Shown: positions 8,234 through 16,621 of the stretch, piece by piece
How the letters are laid out: each line of letters begins with the position of its first letter
Numbering within the stretch: position 1 is the first letter of the stretch
Notes under the pieces: generated by a model
What the model was told of the DNA's origin: nothing
Database searches by the model: none
Seen by the model: only the letters and a program-made list of their open reading frames with translations
Assembly (NCBI RefSeq): GCF_035621355.1
Contig: NZ_CP141769.1
Location: forward strand, 1,426,001-1,490,000
Length of the DNA: 64,000 bases
DNA from: Thiobacillus sp. SCUT-2
GTDB lineage: Bacteria > Pseudomonadota > Gammaproteobacteria > Burkholderiales > Thiobacillaceae
Direction: 5' to 3'
Made by a program: the position numbers and the translations under genes

Positions 8234-9064
8234 ATGGGAAGCAGCAACATCGAAGAGGTGTTTCGCGTTGCCAGCGACAAGGACTTGGCCGAGACTGGCG
8301 GAGGCCACAACCAGAAGGGTGTGGACTTCCAGCGGGCGTGGGCGCTCTCCCGAATGTTCGAGCTCGAAGAAAGTGGGGCTGATGATTTCTTGATCCTCTT
8401 CGAGGCCGTCCAGGATGTCGCCGAGCTAGACTCCGCAACGGATCCCTCTTCCATCCGCATCTACCAGGTCAAGAAGAAGGACCGCGGCGAGTGGGAGTGG
8501 AGCAACCTGACCCGCCTGGCTGCCCCGGCGAAGAAGATGCGGACAGCCAAGACTGCCGACGAGATCAAAGACAGCCCTATCGGCAAGCTTTACTCTGCAG
8601 TGCTCGCCCTCAAGAGCCTGAAAAGCTCCGGGGTGTTTCTCTCCAACGCCGGCTGCAACCTGCCGCTCGCAAACGGCGACAACGCTGCCACCTCGGTCTC
8701 ATGCGATCTATCCCAGCTTGAAGCCGGACACCTCTCCCTGCTCAAAGCTGGGCTCGAATCCCTGCATGAGGCTGGAGCATCCCTCGTCAACCTCGAGCTG
8801 ATCCGCGTCGAGAAGGTCCCTATCCATCCCGACTCACCCGTAACCCATCTCGTAGGCGTCGCTGTCGCATTCCTCAACAAGCACAGCCAGCGCCACGCAG
8901 GGCAAGCTAAGTCCCTTGTCGACGCCCTGCTCGCCGAGGTCGGCCCGCTTGGCGCCAAGACCGACTCGTGCTCGAACTTCGACGAACTCCGTAGGCAAAG
9001 AGGATATTCGCGTGGGCAGTTTGCCGAACAGGACTTCATGCGGTGGCCGGTTGTGCCCAGCTAG
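8234..9064 (+). CDS. DUF4297 (Cap4-like) nuclease-domain protein, 3' truncated
   Basis: 276 residues as read. The N-terminal half matches the DUF4297 nuclease domain found in CBASS Cap4 and some Lamassu proteins: GGGHNQKGVDFQRAWAL, then FEAVQDV with D61, then IYQVKKKD with Q78-x-K80, a PD-(D/E)xK-type DNA-cleaving site. Family members are usually longer and carry a second sensor or partner domain, which is missing. Native-looking sequence runs to about GYSRGQF (near 9024), after which the frame reads antisense through the AbiEii gene. The gene is therefore cut at a junction near 9.02 kb and probably inactive, or reduced to the nuclease domain. Confidence 0.65.
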   Translation: MGSSNIEEVFRVASDKDLAETGGGHNQKGVDFQRAWALSRMFELEESGADDFLILFEAVQDVAELDSATDPSSIRIYQVKKKDRGEWEWSNLTRLAAPAKKMRTAKTADEIKDSPIGKLYSAVLALKSLKSSGVFLSNAGCNLPLANGDNAATSVSCDLSQLEAGHLSLLKAGLESLHEAGASLVNLELIRVEKVPIHPDSPVTHLVGVAVAFLNKHSQRHAGQAKSLVDALLAEVGPLGAKTDSCSNFDELRRQRGYSRGQFAEQDFMRWPVVPS

Positions 9065-9625
9065 GTAGAGCACGAAGCACTCGACAATGCCGTCGCCAAG
9101 GCCGCCCGATTCATAGAGCTGCCAAACATCGAACAGGTCGCGAGGGTGTTGTCGATCCAGTGCCGCCACCAGCTTGCCCGCATACAGCTCGTCACGCGCA
9201 AGAATCGGCGCCTCGAACTCGACACCGAACAGGTCGCTGGTCTCGGCAGTCAGCGGCTTGCTTTCGACCGGCAACACCGTGCCGCGGAAGACCGCGTTCA
9301 CTTCGATCTTGACCTGACTGACCTCGTTCTCGACGATCAGCTTGGTGTCGCCGAGATCCTTTCTGCGAACGAGGCGTGCCTGCATGCCGAGCGGCGCGAC
9401 CCGCTGTGCGATGGCGGCCAGTTCGCCATTGATTGCATTCAGCGCCTCCTCGCGCTGTACTTGCCAAGGGTGATACACCACGTCGATGTCCACCGACAGG
9501 CGGGGCATGTTCTGCACGAACAGGTTGATCGCCGTGCCGCCTTTCATCGCGAAGATGTTATTGGCGAAGACCTCGGGCGCGACGGCCAGCAGCAGGCGTA
9601 CGGTATCGGCGTAGTTCTTATCCAT
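8834..9625 (-). CDS. abiEii: AbiEii-type nucleotidyltransferase toxin, 3' truncated
   Basis: The first about 200 residues are a type IV toxin of the AbiE system: MKGGTAINLF (GG-T motif at 29-31), LSVDIDVVY with D46/D48 as metal ligands, and a later DELYAGKLVAALDRQHPRDLFDVW block. AbiEii transfers nucleotides to RNA targets and stops growth on phage infection. The expected C-terminal helical part is gone. After HEVLFGKLP the frame continues antisense through the 3' part of the DUF4297 gene as meaningless sequence. Its start overlaps the end of abiEi by 8 nt, typical of this operon. The catalytic half is intact; whether the chimeric protein is toxic is unclear. Confidence 0.75.
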   Translation of the reverse strand: MDKNYADTVRLLLAVAPEVFANNIFAMKGGTAINLFVQNMPRLSVDIDVVYHPWQVQREEALNAINGELAAIAQRVAPLGMQARLVRRKDLGDTKLIVENEVSQVKIEVNAVFRGTVLPVESKPLTAETSDLFGVEFEAPILARDELYAGKLVAALDRQHPRDLFDVWQLYESGGLGDGIVECFVLYLAGHNRPPHEVLFGKLPTRISSLPTEFVEVRARVGLGAKRADLGEQGVDKGLSLPCVALAVLVEECDSDAYEMGYG

Positions 9626-10376
9626 GCTGGTTCAGGCTCAACAAGGAGCCGTCGGCGAGCCGGCTCATCCAGCGCTTTTTGCTGCCTGTGCGCAGGGGAT
9701 GCCGCGCCAGCAGCTCATCGACGTCCACCACCCCGGTCTCGCGCGCCCAGGTGAGGAACAGCCGCACGGTCTTCACACTCGTACAGCAGGACAGCAGATG
9801 GCCCAGCAGTTCCTTGCGGGGCGAGCGCAAACCGTCGAAGAGATTGCGCGCCTCTTCCAGGCTTTGCTTGGTTCCGGCTTCGTACAGCATTTCCAGCACT
9901 GCGCGTTCGGAAATCGCCACGTGCAATCCTTCGGGCAAACCTGGAGGCGTGACCAAAGTCTTGCTGGCTAGCGTGGCATCTGGCCAATCGAACAGGCTGG
10001 CGTGGACGTAGCGTGCCGGAAAGCGCGACAAGAACCAGGCCGGAAGTGCGAAGCGGGTACCCCCCCACAACACCTGAGTGTCGCGGCTACCCACGTTGTG
10101 CCGCACACCCTGCAGTGCGAGTGCGCTCTTGCCACCGACGTGCAGGCCGGGCACGCGCTGCTGCAGGAACTTCAGCGCACCGTAAACCCCGAAATTGTCG
10201 TTGGGGAAGGCATACACGCCCTGAGCCAAGCGTACGAGCCAGCCCCCCTCCGCATAACGTGCGGCGAGCTGTGGCGATACCCCAAGCGACGCTAGGGTGG
10301 CTAAGTCGAATGGTGCTCCACGGGGAAGGTCCGCCTGCAGCCGCTTGATTACCTGGTGACGAGATTTTACATCCAT
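9618..10376 (-). CDS. abiEi: AbiEi-family antitoxin / transcriptional regulator
   Basis: 252 residues. An N-terminal winged-helix part (about 1-70, LASLGVSPQLAARYAEGGWLVRLAQGVYAF) is followed by the AbiEi antitoxin domain (GGKSALALQGV, PEGLHVAISERAVLEMLYE). In the family it represses its own operon and counteracts AbiEii. It is first in the operon and overlaps abiEii by 8 nt. There is almost no leader between the AT-rich promoter-like sequence at 10377-10395 and the ATG, so the message may be nearly leaderless. Confidence 0.85.
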   Translation of the reverse strand: MDVKSRHQVIKRLQADLPRGAPFDLATLASLGVSPQLAARYAEGGWLVRLAQGVYAFPNDNFGVYGALKFLQQRVPGLHVGGKSALALQGVRHNVGSRDTQVLWGGTRFALPAWFLSRFPARYVHASLFDWPDATLASKTLVTPPGLPEGLHVAISERAVLEMLYEAGTKQSLEEARNLFDGLRSPRKELLGHLLSCCTSVKTVRLFLTWARETGVVDVDELLARHPLRTGSKKRWMSRLADGSLLSLNQHG

Positions 10377-10638
10377 CTTTTAATAATGTCACAAAATCCA
10401 ATCACGAGCTAGCCCGCCGACAGAACATTGGCGCTAAAAATAGCCTCATCGGCTACTTCCAAAACAAAATCTAAGCAGGACGTCGCCAGGATGCTCTTGA
10501 CCGAGAAAGACTCACCGCACGCATGCGAGTGCCGGCTTGCTGACCGCCACCTGGCTTGGACTTCCAGCACCACTCGACGACGTCGTCGGCCACCCCCCGA
10601 AGTTGACGTTGATGCAGGCCACCGCTGGGCGCAGGGCT

Positions 10639-11466
10639 GTGCCTACAAATCACGATGAGCATCGCCAAAACGTGAGGGAGGCATACGCCCAGGTCGCAAA
10701 GGCCAATAATGAGGGGAAAAGCAGCGGCTGTGCCACGAGTTGCTGCGGCACTAGCGACGATAGCGCTATCAACACGCTCATCTCCACGCGTCTCGGCTAC
10801 AGCCAAGCTGACCTTGCAATGGCGCCCGCAGGGGCGGATATGGGCCTCGGTTGCGGCAACCCCAAGGCCATTGCCGCGCTCAAGCCGGGTGAAACGGTCG
10901 TCGACCTGGGCTCGGGCGGCGGTTTCGACTGCTTCCTTGCTGTTCGCGAGGTAGGCAGCAGCGGCCATGTGATTGGCGTCGACATGACCCCGGACATGGT
11001 GTCCAAAGCACGCGCGAACGCCGTGAAGGGGCAGTATGGAAACGTGGAGTTCCGTTTTGGCGAGATCGAACACCTGCCCATCGCGGACGGTGTCGCCGAT
11101 GTTGTGATTTCCAACTGCGTCATCAACCTGTCGCCCAACAAGCCGCAGGTCTTCCGCGACGCCTTCCGCGTGCTCAAGCCGGGGGGGCGGCTGGCGATCT
11201 CCGACGTGGTCGCAACCGTTGAGCTCCCCGAAGAGATGCGCAATGACGCAGGGCTCATCGCCGGGTGCATGGGCAACGCCTCGCTCATCGAGGATCTGGA
11301 AGAGATGATGCGCGACGCGGGATTCGAGCAGATCCGCATCCAGCCGAAGGGCGAGTCGAAGGAATTCATCAAGGACTGGGCGCCGGGGCAGAACGTCACA
11401 GACTTTGTCGTCTCTGCCACGATTGAGGCGGTCAAGCAGGGTTCGTGTTGTGGCGGTTGCTGCTAG
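10639..11466 (+). CDS. arsM: Arsenite S-adenosylmethionine methyltransferase
   Basis: 275 residues from GTG 10639. The protein begins VPTNHDEHRQNVREAYAQVA, matching the family start; a longer frame from 10537 would add an unrelated extension. SAM-binding motif I is VVDLGSGGGFDCF. The arsenic-binding cysteines include the CATSCCG segment near residue 30 and ISNCVINL, with a GSCCGGCC tail. It methylates As(III) to less toxic, volatile species. The neighbour downstream is another Cys-rich arsenic-associated gene. No arsR repressor is adjacent. Confidence 0.88.
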   Translation: MPTNHDEHRQNVREAYAQVAKANNEGKSSGCATSCCGTSDDSAINTLISTRLGYSQADLAMAPAGADMGLGCGNPKAIAALKPGETVVDLGSGGGFDCFLAVREVGSSGHVIGVDMTPDMVSKARANAVKGQYGNVEFRFGEIEHLPIADGVADVVISNCVINLSPNKPQVFRDAFRVLKPGGRLAISDVVATVELPEEMRNDAGLIAGCMGNASLIEDLEEMMRDAGFEQIRIQPKGESKEFIKDWAPGQNVTDFVVSATIEAVKQGSCCGGCC

Positions 11467-11520
11467 GTCATTCCCGGGCACGCCTGGGATGGTCGCTGCA
11501 CTAATCGACAGGAGAGCGAG

Positions 11521-12012
11521 ATGAAGCCGATGCCTATCGTGTGGAAGCGTTTCGTCAAGGGCGGAGCCACCTGTGTCCGCTGTGAGGAAACGAGCCGCGA
11601 ACTCGAAGCGGCGGTGACCAAGCTCGCCGCTGCGCTGCGGCCATTGGGAATCGATCCCGTGCTCGAAACGAAGGAGCTCGACGAAGCTGCGTTCAAGGCC
11701 GATACCTCGGAGTCCAACCGGGTGTGGATCGCTGGCAAAACCATCGAGGAGTGGCTCGGCGCTGCCGTTGGCATGAGCCGTTGCTGCTCGGTGTGCGGCG
11801 ACTCGGAGTGCCGAACGCTAGAAGTCGGCGGGCGTACCTACGAGACGACTCCGGAAGAGCAGTTCATCAAAGCCGGGTTGATGGCGGCCAGCGAGATGAT
11901 CGTATCGGCATCGCCACCGCACAAAGCCGCGGCATCCTGCTGCGGCACTACCTCGGAAACGCCACCTTGCCCGCCAACTTCGGGGGCAGCCAAGGGTGGT
12001 TGTTGCGGCTGA
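11521..12012 (+). CDS. DUF2703 domain protein, Cys-rich, arsenic-associated
   Basis: 163 residues, with GGAGAG about 9 nt before the ATG. The N-terminal part is thioredoxin-like (WKRFVKGGATCVRCEETSRELEAA), with a CVRC redox pair and a WIAGKTIEEWLG segment. A second Cys cluster is RCCSVCGDSEC, and the tail carries CCG and CCG-type motifs. DUF2703 proteins commonly lie beside arsM or other metalloid genes. The many vicinal cysteines suggest binding or reduction of arsenicals. It lies 54 nt after arsM in the same operon. Confidence 0.7.
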   Translation: MKPMPIVWKRFVKGGATCVRCEETSRELEAAVTKLAAALRPLGIDPVLETKELDEAAFKADTSESNRVWIAGKTIEEWLGAAVGMSRCCSVCGDSECRTLEVGGRTYETTPEEQFIKAGLMAASEMIVSASPPHKAAASCCGTTSETPPCPPTSGAAKGGCCG

Positions 12013-12116
12013 CCAGCCTGCCCGCAGTAGCACGCAATGTCCAAACCCGTGCCGGATTCCGCGGGCGTCAGAACGCCCTGAAAGAAAGTGACTCGCCCCC
12101 GCGGCTTTCCGGAGCG

Positions 12117-12130
12117 AGACCTGACATATG
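12117..12130. repeat. 14-bp direct repeat, left copy
   Basis: AGACCTGACATATG occurs here and again at 22773-22786. The sequence just before it is also partly alike (GCTTT..GG). The two copies bracket the whole envelope/sensing module, so they may mark its insertion or be shared debris. Confidence 0.4.
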
Positions 12131-12198
12131 GCGCGGTCAGCCTGACCCGCCGCTTTGGCCGAGAACCGGACGTCGGTGCGACCACCATACTAGCCACG

Positions 12199-12240
12199 CG
12201 TTGTCGTTCATTGTCGTAAAAACGACAATGAACGACAACG
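12199..12240. repeat. Perfect 19-bp palindrome with AAAA centre
   Basis: CGTTGTCGTTCATTGTCGT (12199-12217), then AAAA, then its exact reverse complement (12222-12240). Each arm contains TTGTCGT twice, so the site shows four TTGTCGT boxes in a symmetric array. Arrays of this kind are seen where Tn402/Tn7-type transposases bind, and Tn402 ends begin TGTCGTTTT. There is no U-tract, so a terminator is unlikely. It lies about 490 bp downstream of the sensor kinase stop and about 190 bp downstream of the DUF2703 gene. Confidence 0.6.
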
Positions 12241-12701
12241 CAGCAAGTCCGGGATTGCCTATGAGCTAGCCTTGGGGAGCTGCCGTTCAGCTTGAGTGTC
12301 TATTCAACGACTGGTGTGCCGCGCATAGCCGACCTCCGGCAGCTCTGGCCGAGGAACCGACCTTGGCCTGTTCAATTCCGACCGGCTGATTATCGGCCGA
12401 AGCGGCCGGTGGCATTGGCATAGTTGAACGGCTGATGTTGTGCCCTGAACGGACGCTGGGGATCCCGCCGAAAGAGCACCACGCGTTTGGGCGACTGGCG
12501 GGCTTGTCAGGCGCAGTGGACTGATGGGGTGGCTAAACGACCCCTTGGACCGAGGGCGCGACGGCGAGGCAGCTCAACCTGATGGGCTGGTCATATGGTG
12601 AAGCCGGTGCTCAGTTGGATGCGCTCTAATCCGCCGCCAGGCGAACGAAAATTGCCGACGAATCCTCGGTCAACCCAGCCACCGCGGGACATGCAAACTG
12701 C

Positions 12702-14006
12702 CTAGCCGCTTGGTTCAAGAGGCTGCGCGTAGCAAAACACGAGCCCCGTCCGGTCCTTGCGGTTCCTCAACATCACCGTTCCCCCCAGCCGGACCGCGGC
12801 CTCCCGCGCAATCGCCAGGCCAAGGCCGCTGCCTTCCCCGTCGTTAGATAAACGATGGAATGCATCGAAGGCGTGCTGCAGCGCGGCCTCCGTAATGCCC
12901 GGGCCGGTGTCGACCACCTCGATCAAGGCCTGGTCGCCATCGCGTCGCAGGCGGAGCGTCACCTCGCCGCCACGCGACGTGTACTTGAGAGCGTTTTCCA
13001 GCGCATTGCGGACGATCAGGCCAAGCGCCCGCGGATCGGACCGCATCGACTTTAATCCGGCGTCCTCTATGCCCAGATCGATTCCCCGGGCCTCTGCCAC
13101 GGGATGGAACTCGGCGATCAGTTCGCGTGCGAATGCCTGCACATCTACGTCGGTCCATGCTGCTTCGCTGGCCTGGAGCCGCGCCAGGTCAAGCAGTTGC
13201 ACCGTCAGCCTGCGGGCACGCTCGATTCCCGCCTGGAGGGGGACCAGGCGCTCGCGCATGTCGGCCGGCGACGTTGCCTGGGCGAGGTTCTGCGCCTGGA
13301 GCGAGAGCGCCGTGAGCGGCGTGCGCAGCTCATGCGCGGCATCGGCAACGAACCGGCGCTGCTCGGCGATCATCGCGTCGACGCGCGCAAGGAGCCGGTT
13401 GATGGCGTCGACAAAAGGCGCGATTTCGCCCGGCAGATCATGCCGGGGCAGCAACGTCGGGCGTTCGGCCGCCTGCTGGTCGAGTTCCTCTGCAAGCCGC
13501 AGGATGGGCGCGAATTCGCCGCGCACGATGAACGCGATCAGCCCGATCAGCAGCGGCAGCAGCAGCAACAGCGGGATCAGCGTGCGCAGCGCGCTGTTGA
13601 GAGCGATCTCATTGCGGCTGTCGGTCGCTTGCGCGACGACAAGGCGGTTGCCCGTTCCCGTGTCACGGACGAACACCCGCATGGCTTCCTGCCCGTCACT
13701 TCCGGCGAGCGTGCGAAAGCCCGGTGCGATGTCCGGCGGCAACCACGCCGGGCGCGGCCCGCCGGGAAGACGGACCACGCGGATTCTCGATTCGGGGTCT
13801 TCGACGGCCTTGCTGGCAGCATCGAGCTGCCGGATTTCGGATGGGCCGCCGGCGCTCAGCGCGGCGATCTGCCGTAGTGCATCGTCCTGGAATTCCTGCG
13901 CTTCGGCGTAAGCGAAATAGAACGCCACCGCGGTCGCAATCACGCCGCAAGCCAGCACGGCCCCGGCCAGCATCTTCGACAGGTGGCGCTGCAGCGAGCG
14001 GTTCAC
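12702..14006 (-). CDS. Sensor histidine kinase, QseC/TctE-like
   Basis: 434 residues. A membrane segment at about 12-33 and a second at about 143-163 frame a periplasmic sensor region of some 110 residues. HAMP-like sequence follows, then the H-box AAHELRTPLTAL, an N-box (NALENALKYTSRG), DTGPGI and GSGLGLAI. It would autophosphorylate on His and pass phosphate to the response regulator encoded just upstream, which it overlaps by 4 nt. It is the last gene of a minus-strand operon with PepSY and two COG4705 membrane proteins, so it probably senses an envelope condition, perhaps a metal or redox change. Confidence 0.9.
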   Translation of the reverse strand: MNRSLQRHLSKMLAGAVLACGVIATAVAFYFAYAEAQEFQDDALRQIAALSAGGPSEIRQLDAASKAVEDPESRIRVVRLPGGPRPAWLPPDIAPGFRTLAGSDGQEAMRVFVRDTGTGNRLVVAQATDSRNEIALNSALRTLIPLLLLLPLLIGLIAFIVRGEFAPILRLAEELDQQAAERPTLLPRHDLPGEIAPFVDAINRLLARVDAMIAEQRRFVADAAHELRTPLTALSLQAQNLAQATSPADMRERLVPLQAGIERARRLTVQLLDLARLQASEAAWTDVDVQAFARELIAEFHPVAEARGIDLGIEDAGLKSMRSDPRALGLIVRNALENALKYTSRGGEVTLRLRRDGDQALIEVVDTGPGITEAALQHAFDAFHRLSNDGEGSGLGLAIAREAAVRLGGTVMLRNRKDRTGLVFCYAQPLEPSG

Positions 14007-14665
14007 GATGCCTTGTCCACCCGCCAGCCGGCGCCGCGCACGTTCTTGATCACGTCCTGGCCGAGCTTGCGGCGCACGCCGTGGATCAGGAAATCCACGG
14101 CATTGCTCTCGACCTCCTCGTTCCAGCCGTAGATCCGTTCTTCCAGCTCGGCCCGGGTCAGAATCGCGCCGGGCCGCAGCAGCAGGGCCTGCAGGAGCGC
14201 AAACTCGCGGGCGCTGAGCGTCACCGTCCGGTCACCGCAGGTCGCCTCGCGGGTGGCCGGATCGAGGCTGATACGGCCGTTGCCGAGAATCGGCGCCGCC
14301 TGGCCGCCCTGGCGGCGGATCACGGCGCGCATGCGCGCGAGCAGTTCGTTGACGTCGAACGGCTTGACCAGATAATCGTCGGCGCCCAGATCGAGTCCCT
14401 GGATGCGGTCGTCGACGCTGTCGCGCGCAGTGACGATGATGACGGGCAGGGTGCGGTCCGCCTCGCGCAGGCGGCGCAGCACCTCCAGGCCATCGCGCTC
14501 CGGTAGTCCGAGATCGAGCAGGACGGCCTGATGCTCGGCCGCCTCGAGGACACGCGATGCCGACTTGCCGTCACGCACCCAGTCGACGGCGTAGGCGGCG
14601 TCCTTCAATGCCGTGGAAACCGCCTCGCCGATCATGGGATCGTCTTCAACCAGCAAAATACGCAT
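14003..14665 (-). CDS. OmpR-family response regulator
   Basis: 220 residues. The receiver domain (1-115) has the acidic pair E7/D8-D9 (LVEDDP), phospho-acceptor D51 (LLDLGLP) and the late K of VKPF. A winged-helix trans_reg_C domain (about 125-218) ends in GAGWRVD. Overlaps the kinase gene by 4 nt and follows the COG4705 gene by 28 nt. It is the natural candidate for binding the shared 17-bp motif in the divergent promoter region 16622-17049, although that is inference. Confidence 0.92.
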   Translation of the reverse strand: MRILLVEDDPMIGEAVSTALKDAAYAVDWVRDGKSASRVLEAAEHQAVLLDLGLPERDGLEVLRRLREADRTLPVIIVTARDSVDDRIQGLDLGADDYLVKPFDVNELLARMRAVIRRQGGQAAPILGNGRISLDPATREATCGDRTVTLSAREFALLQALLLRPGAILTRAELEERIYGWNEEVESNAVDFLIHGVRRKLGQDVIKNVRGAGWRVDKAS

Positions 14666-14693
14666 GCCCGCCTTTCCCGTTGGTCCGCATCCC

Positions 14694-15452
14694 TCAGTGG
14701 CTCAGCCGTGCCGGACGTTGCCGGAACAGGGCGACGGAGAGGGCGATGGCTGCAAGCAGTACCGCAGAGGCGGCGAAACGGCTCAGGTCCAGTCCGCCGG
14801 CCTGGATCGGCTTGTCCAGGAAATCGCCGACCACGGCGCCCAACGGACGGGTCAGGATGAACGCCGCCCAGAACAGGACGGTGTGAGATATCTTCGTCCT
14901 GTAGTAAGCCGCAGCGACCAGCGCCAGCAAAACGCCAAACACGATCGCGCCGCCTTCGTAGCCGAGCCCGGCAGTGTCCGCCGTCCAGTCGCCGAGCGCG
15001 GTGCCCAGCGTCTGCGAGAACATGATCGTCACCCAGTAAAACAGCTCGGACTTCGGCGAACCCACAGTATTGATCGAAACGGAACCGAGGGTACGGTACC
15101 ACACCGCCAGCGAGCCTATGAGCAGGCTGAACAGCAGCGCAACGCCGCCGGTGTAGCCGATGCCTAGCGAACGGTCGGCGAAATCGGCCAGCGTGGTGCC
15201 TACCGTTGTCGTTGCGATGATGGTGGTCCAGTAGACCACGGGATGGAACTGCTTCGCCCGGATCTGGACGATCACCGCCGCGAGGAAGATGCCGGCAAAC
15301 ACGACGGTGCTGAGCAGGTAGCCCAGGTGCATCGACATGGACAGCGTATCGCCGCCCGTTTCGCCGAGCGTGGTGGCGAGGATCTTGATGATCCAGAAGC
15401 CGAGGGTGACTTCCGGTACCTTGGTCAGGACTTCTTCGGTCTTGATGCTCAT
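14694..15452 (-). CDS. COG4705-family membrane protein (second copy)
   Basis: 252 residues with about seven hydrophobic segments. The family's repeated motif is plain: KILATTLGETGGD at the N-terminus, then GTTLADF, GTALGDW and TRPLGAVVGDFL, showing an internally repeated fold with conserved G-[ET]-x-x-G/A-D groups inside the membrane. Function is not established; the family is often linked to metal or stress operons with PepSY and two-component genes, as here. It overlaps its paralogue upstream by 4 nt (ATGA), so the pair may form a heteromer. ATG 15452 is set by that overlap. Confidence 0.8.
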   Translation of the reverse strand: MSIKTEEVLTKVPEVTLGFWIIKILATTLGETGGDTLSMSMHLGYLLSTVVFAGIFLAAVIVQIRAKQFHPVVYWTTIIATTTVGTTLADFADRSLGIGYTGGVALLFSLLIGSLAVWYRTLGSVSINTVGSPKSELFYWVTIMFSQTLGTALGDWTADTAGLGYEGGAIVFGVLLALVAAAYYRTKISHTVLFWAAFILTRPLGAVVGDFLDKPIQAGGLDLSRFAASAVLLAAIALSVALFRQRPARLSH

Positions 15453-16234
15453 TGTGCAATCCTTTTTTCGGTCGAATCCTTGCGGGTCAGGGTCAGATAA
15501 ACCACCAGGGTGGTGATGGCAGCAAGAAAGAGCATGCTGGTCTGCGCCGTGCCCAGCCCTAGTCCGCCGTTGTTCGCCGGCTGTGACAGGTAGTCGCCGC
15601 ACGAGGCGCCAAGCGGCCGAGTCAGAATGTAGGCGATCCAGAACGCCAGCACGGCATTGGCCTTGAAGGCGTAGTAGGCGAAGGTCACTGCCGCGATCAT
15701 GCCGCCGAACATCAGCGCCGAATTGGCATAGCCGAAATTCATACGCTCCGCGACCAGGTCGCCCGCCGCCGTCCCGAGTGCGAACGTGAAGAGGATCGCT
15801 GCCCAATAATAGAGTTCCCGGCCGCGCGTGTAGATGGTGTGGATCGACAGCGTCTGCTCCTTGGCGTACCAGACAGCGAAGGTCGCCATCAGGGCCAGGC
15901 TGAAGGCCGCGGTGGTGACCTCGAGCGGAATGCCGAAGTTGTCGGTGAGGTTGTCGGTGATGAGCGTCCCGACGACGCTGATCAGGACGACCGTCAGCCA
16001 GTACAGCCAGGGCACGTAGCGCCTGGCGCGCAGCTGGGCGGCCAGTGAAATCGCCAACAGACCGGCCATCACCACGGATGTCCAGCTCAGGCCGAAATTG
16101 AGGTTGAAGTTCAGAAAATCGGCGGCGGTCTCGCCGACCGTGGTGGCCAGGATCTTGATGATCCAGAAAAACAGAATGGCCTCGGGAACCTTGTTGAGCA
16201 GGTCCTGCCTTGCGGCCGTCCTCGTGTTGTTCAT
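15449..16234 (-). CDS. COG4705-family membrane protein (first copy)
   Basis: 261 residues, paralogous to the next gene. It has KILATTVGETAADFLNFN, GTLITDNL, GTAAGDL and TRPLGASCGDYL in the same order, with short positively charged loops. About 51 nt downstream of the PepSY gene. The conserved acidic and polar residues within helices suggest ion or proton-linked transport, but this is inference from the pattern only. Confidence 0.8.
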   Translation of the reverse strand: MNNTRTAARQDLLNKVPEAILFFWIIKILATTVGETAADFLNFNLNFGLSWTSVVMAGLLAISLAAQLRARRYVPWLYWLTVVLISVVGTLITDNLTDNFGIPLEVTTAAFSLALMATFAVWYAKEQTLSIHTIYTRGRELYYWAAILFTFALGTAAGDLVAERMNFGYANSALMFGGMIAAVTFAYYAFKANAVLAFWIAYILTRPLGASCGDYLSQPANNGGLGLGTAQTSMLFLAAITTLVVYLTLTRKDSTEKRIAQ

Positions 16235-16285
16235 ATGCGCGCTCCCCGGAAATGGAAAAAGGCCGGAGCCAGGCTCCGACCGGGT

Positions 16286-16621
16286 TCAGTCTTCGTGGTC
16301 GCCGTCGCCGTCATGATCGACAGTATCGGCCGTCGCCTCGATAACCTTGCCGTTTCCGGCATCCACCTTCACGTCCGTCACCGAGGTGCCATTCACGACT
16401 TCGACCTCGAATACTCCCTGTCCTTTGTGGCGCTCGTACTCGGCACGCGAGGCCTTGCCCCCTACATGCTGTTCGGCTGCGCTGACAGCCTGCTGCAGGC
16501 TGATTCCTGCGTTCAAAATCGCCAGTGCGTCGTTTCCCGAGGATTTGGCCGCGACGGCAGTGCCAACGACGGCTGCGGTGGAGAAGGCGGCAAGCGCCGC
16601 CAGATAGGCTTTGCGTTTCAC
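16286..16621 (-). CDS. PepSY-domain periplasmic protein
   Basis: 111 residues from GTG 16621, which has AAGGAG about 10 nt upstream. A signal peptide of about 24 residues (LAALAAFSTAAVVGTAVAA) is followed by one PepSY domain (ISLQQAVSAAEQHVGGKASRAEYERHKGQGVFEVEVVNG...VKVDAGNGKVIEA) and an acidic His-Asp tail (DHDGDGDHED) that could bind metal. First gene of the minus-strand operon PepSY, COG4705, COG4705, regulator, kinase. The 17-nt motif shared with the divergent gene lies 18-34 nt before its start. Confidence 0.85.
   Translation of the reverse strand: MKRKAYLAALAAFSTAAVVGTAVAAKSSGNDALAILNAGISLQQAVSAAEQHVGGKASRAEYERHKGQGVFEVEVVNGTSVTDVKVDAGNGKVIEATADTVDHDGDGDHED

Larger units (their letters stand above)
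12013..12701. other. Non-coding stretch with palindrome and gene debris
   Basis: 689 bp without a credible gene. It contains one copy of the 14-bp direct repeat at 12117-12130 and the perfect palindrome at 12199-12240. Between about 12290 and 12660 several GC-rich short dyads look like decayed sequence. The boundary between the arsenic genes and the envelope module is somewhere here. Confidence 0.5.
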
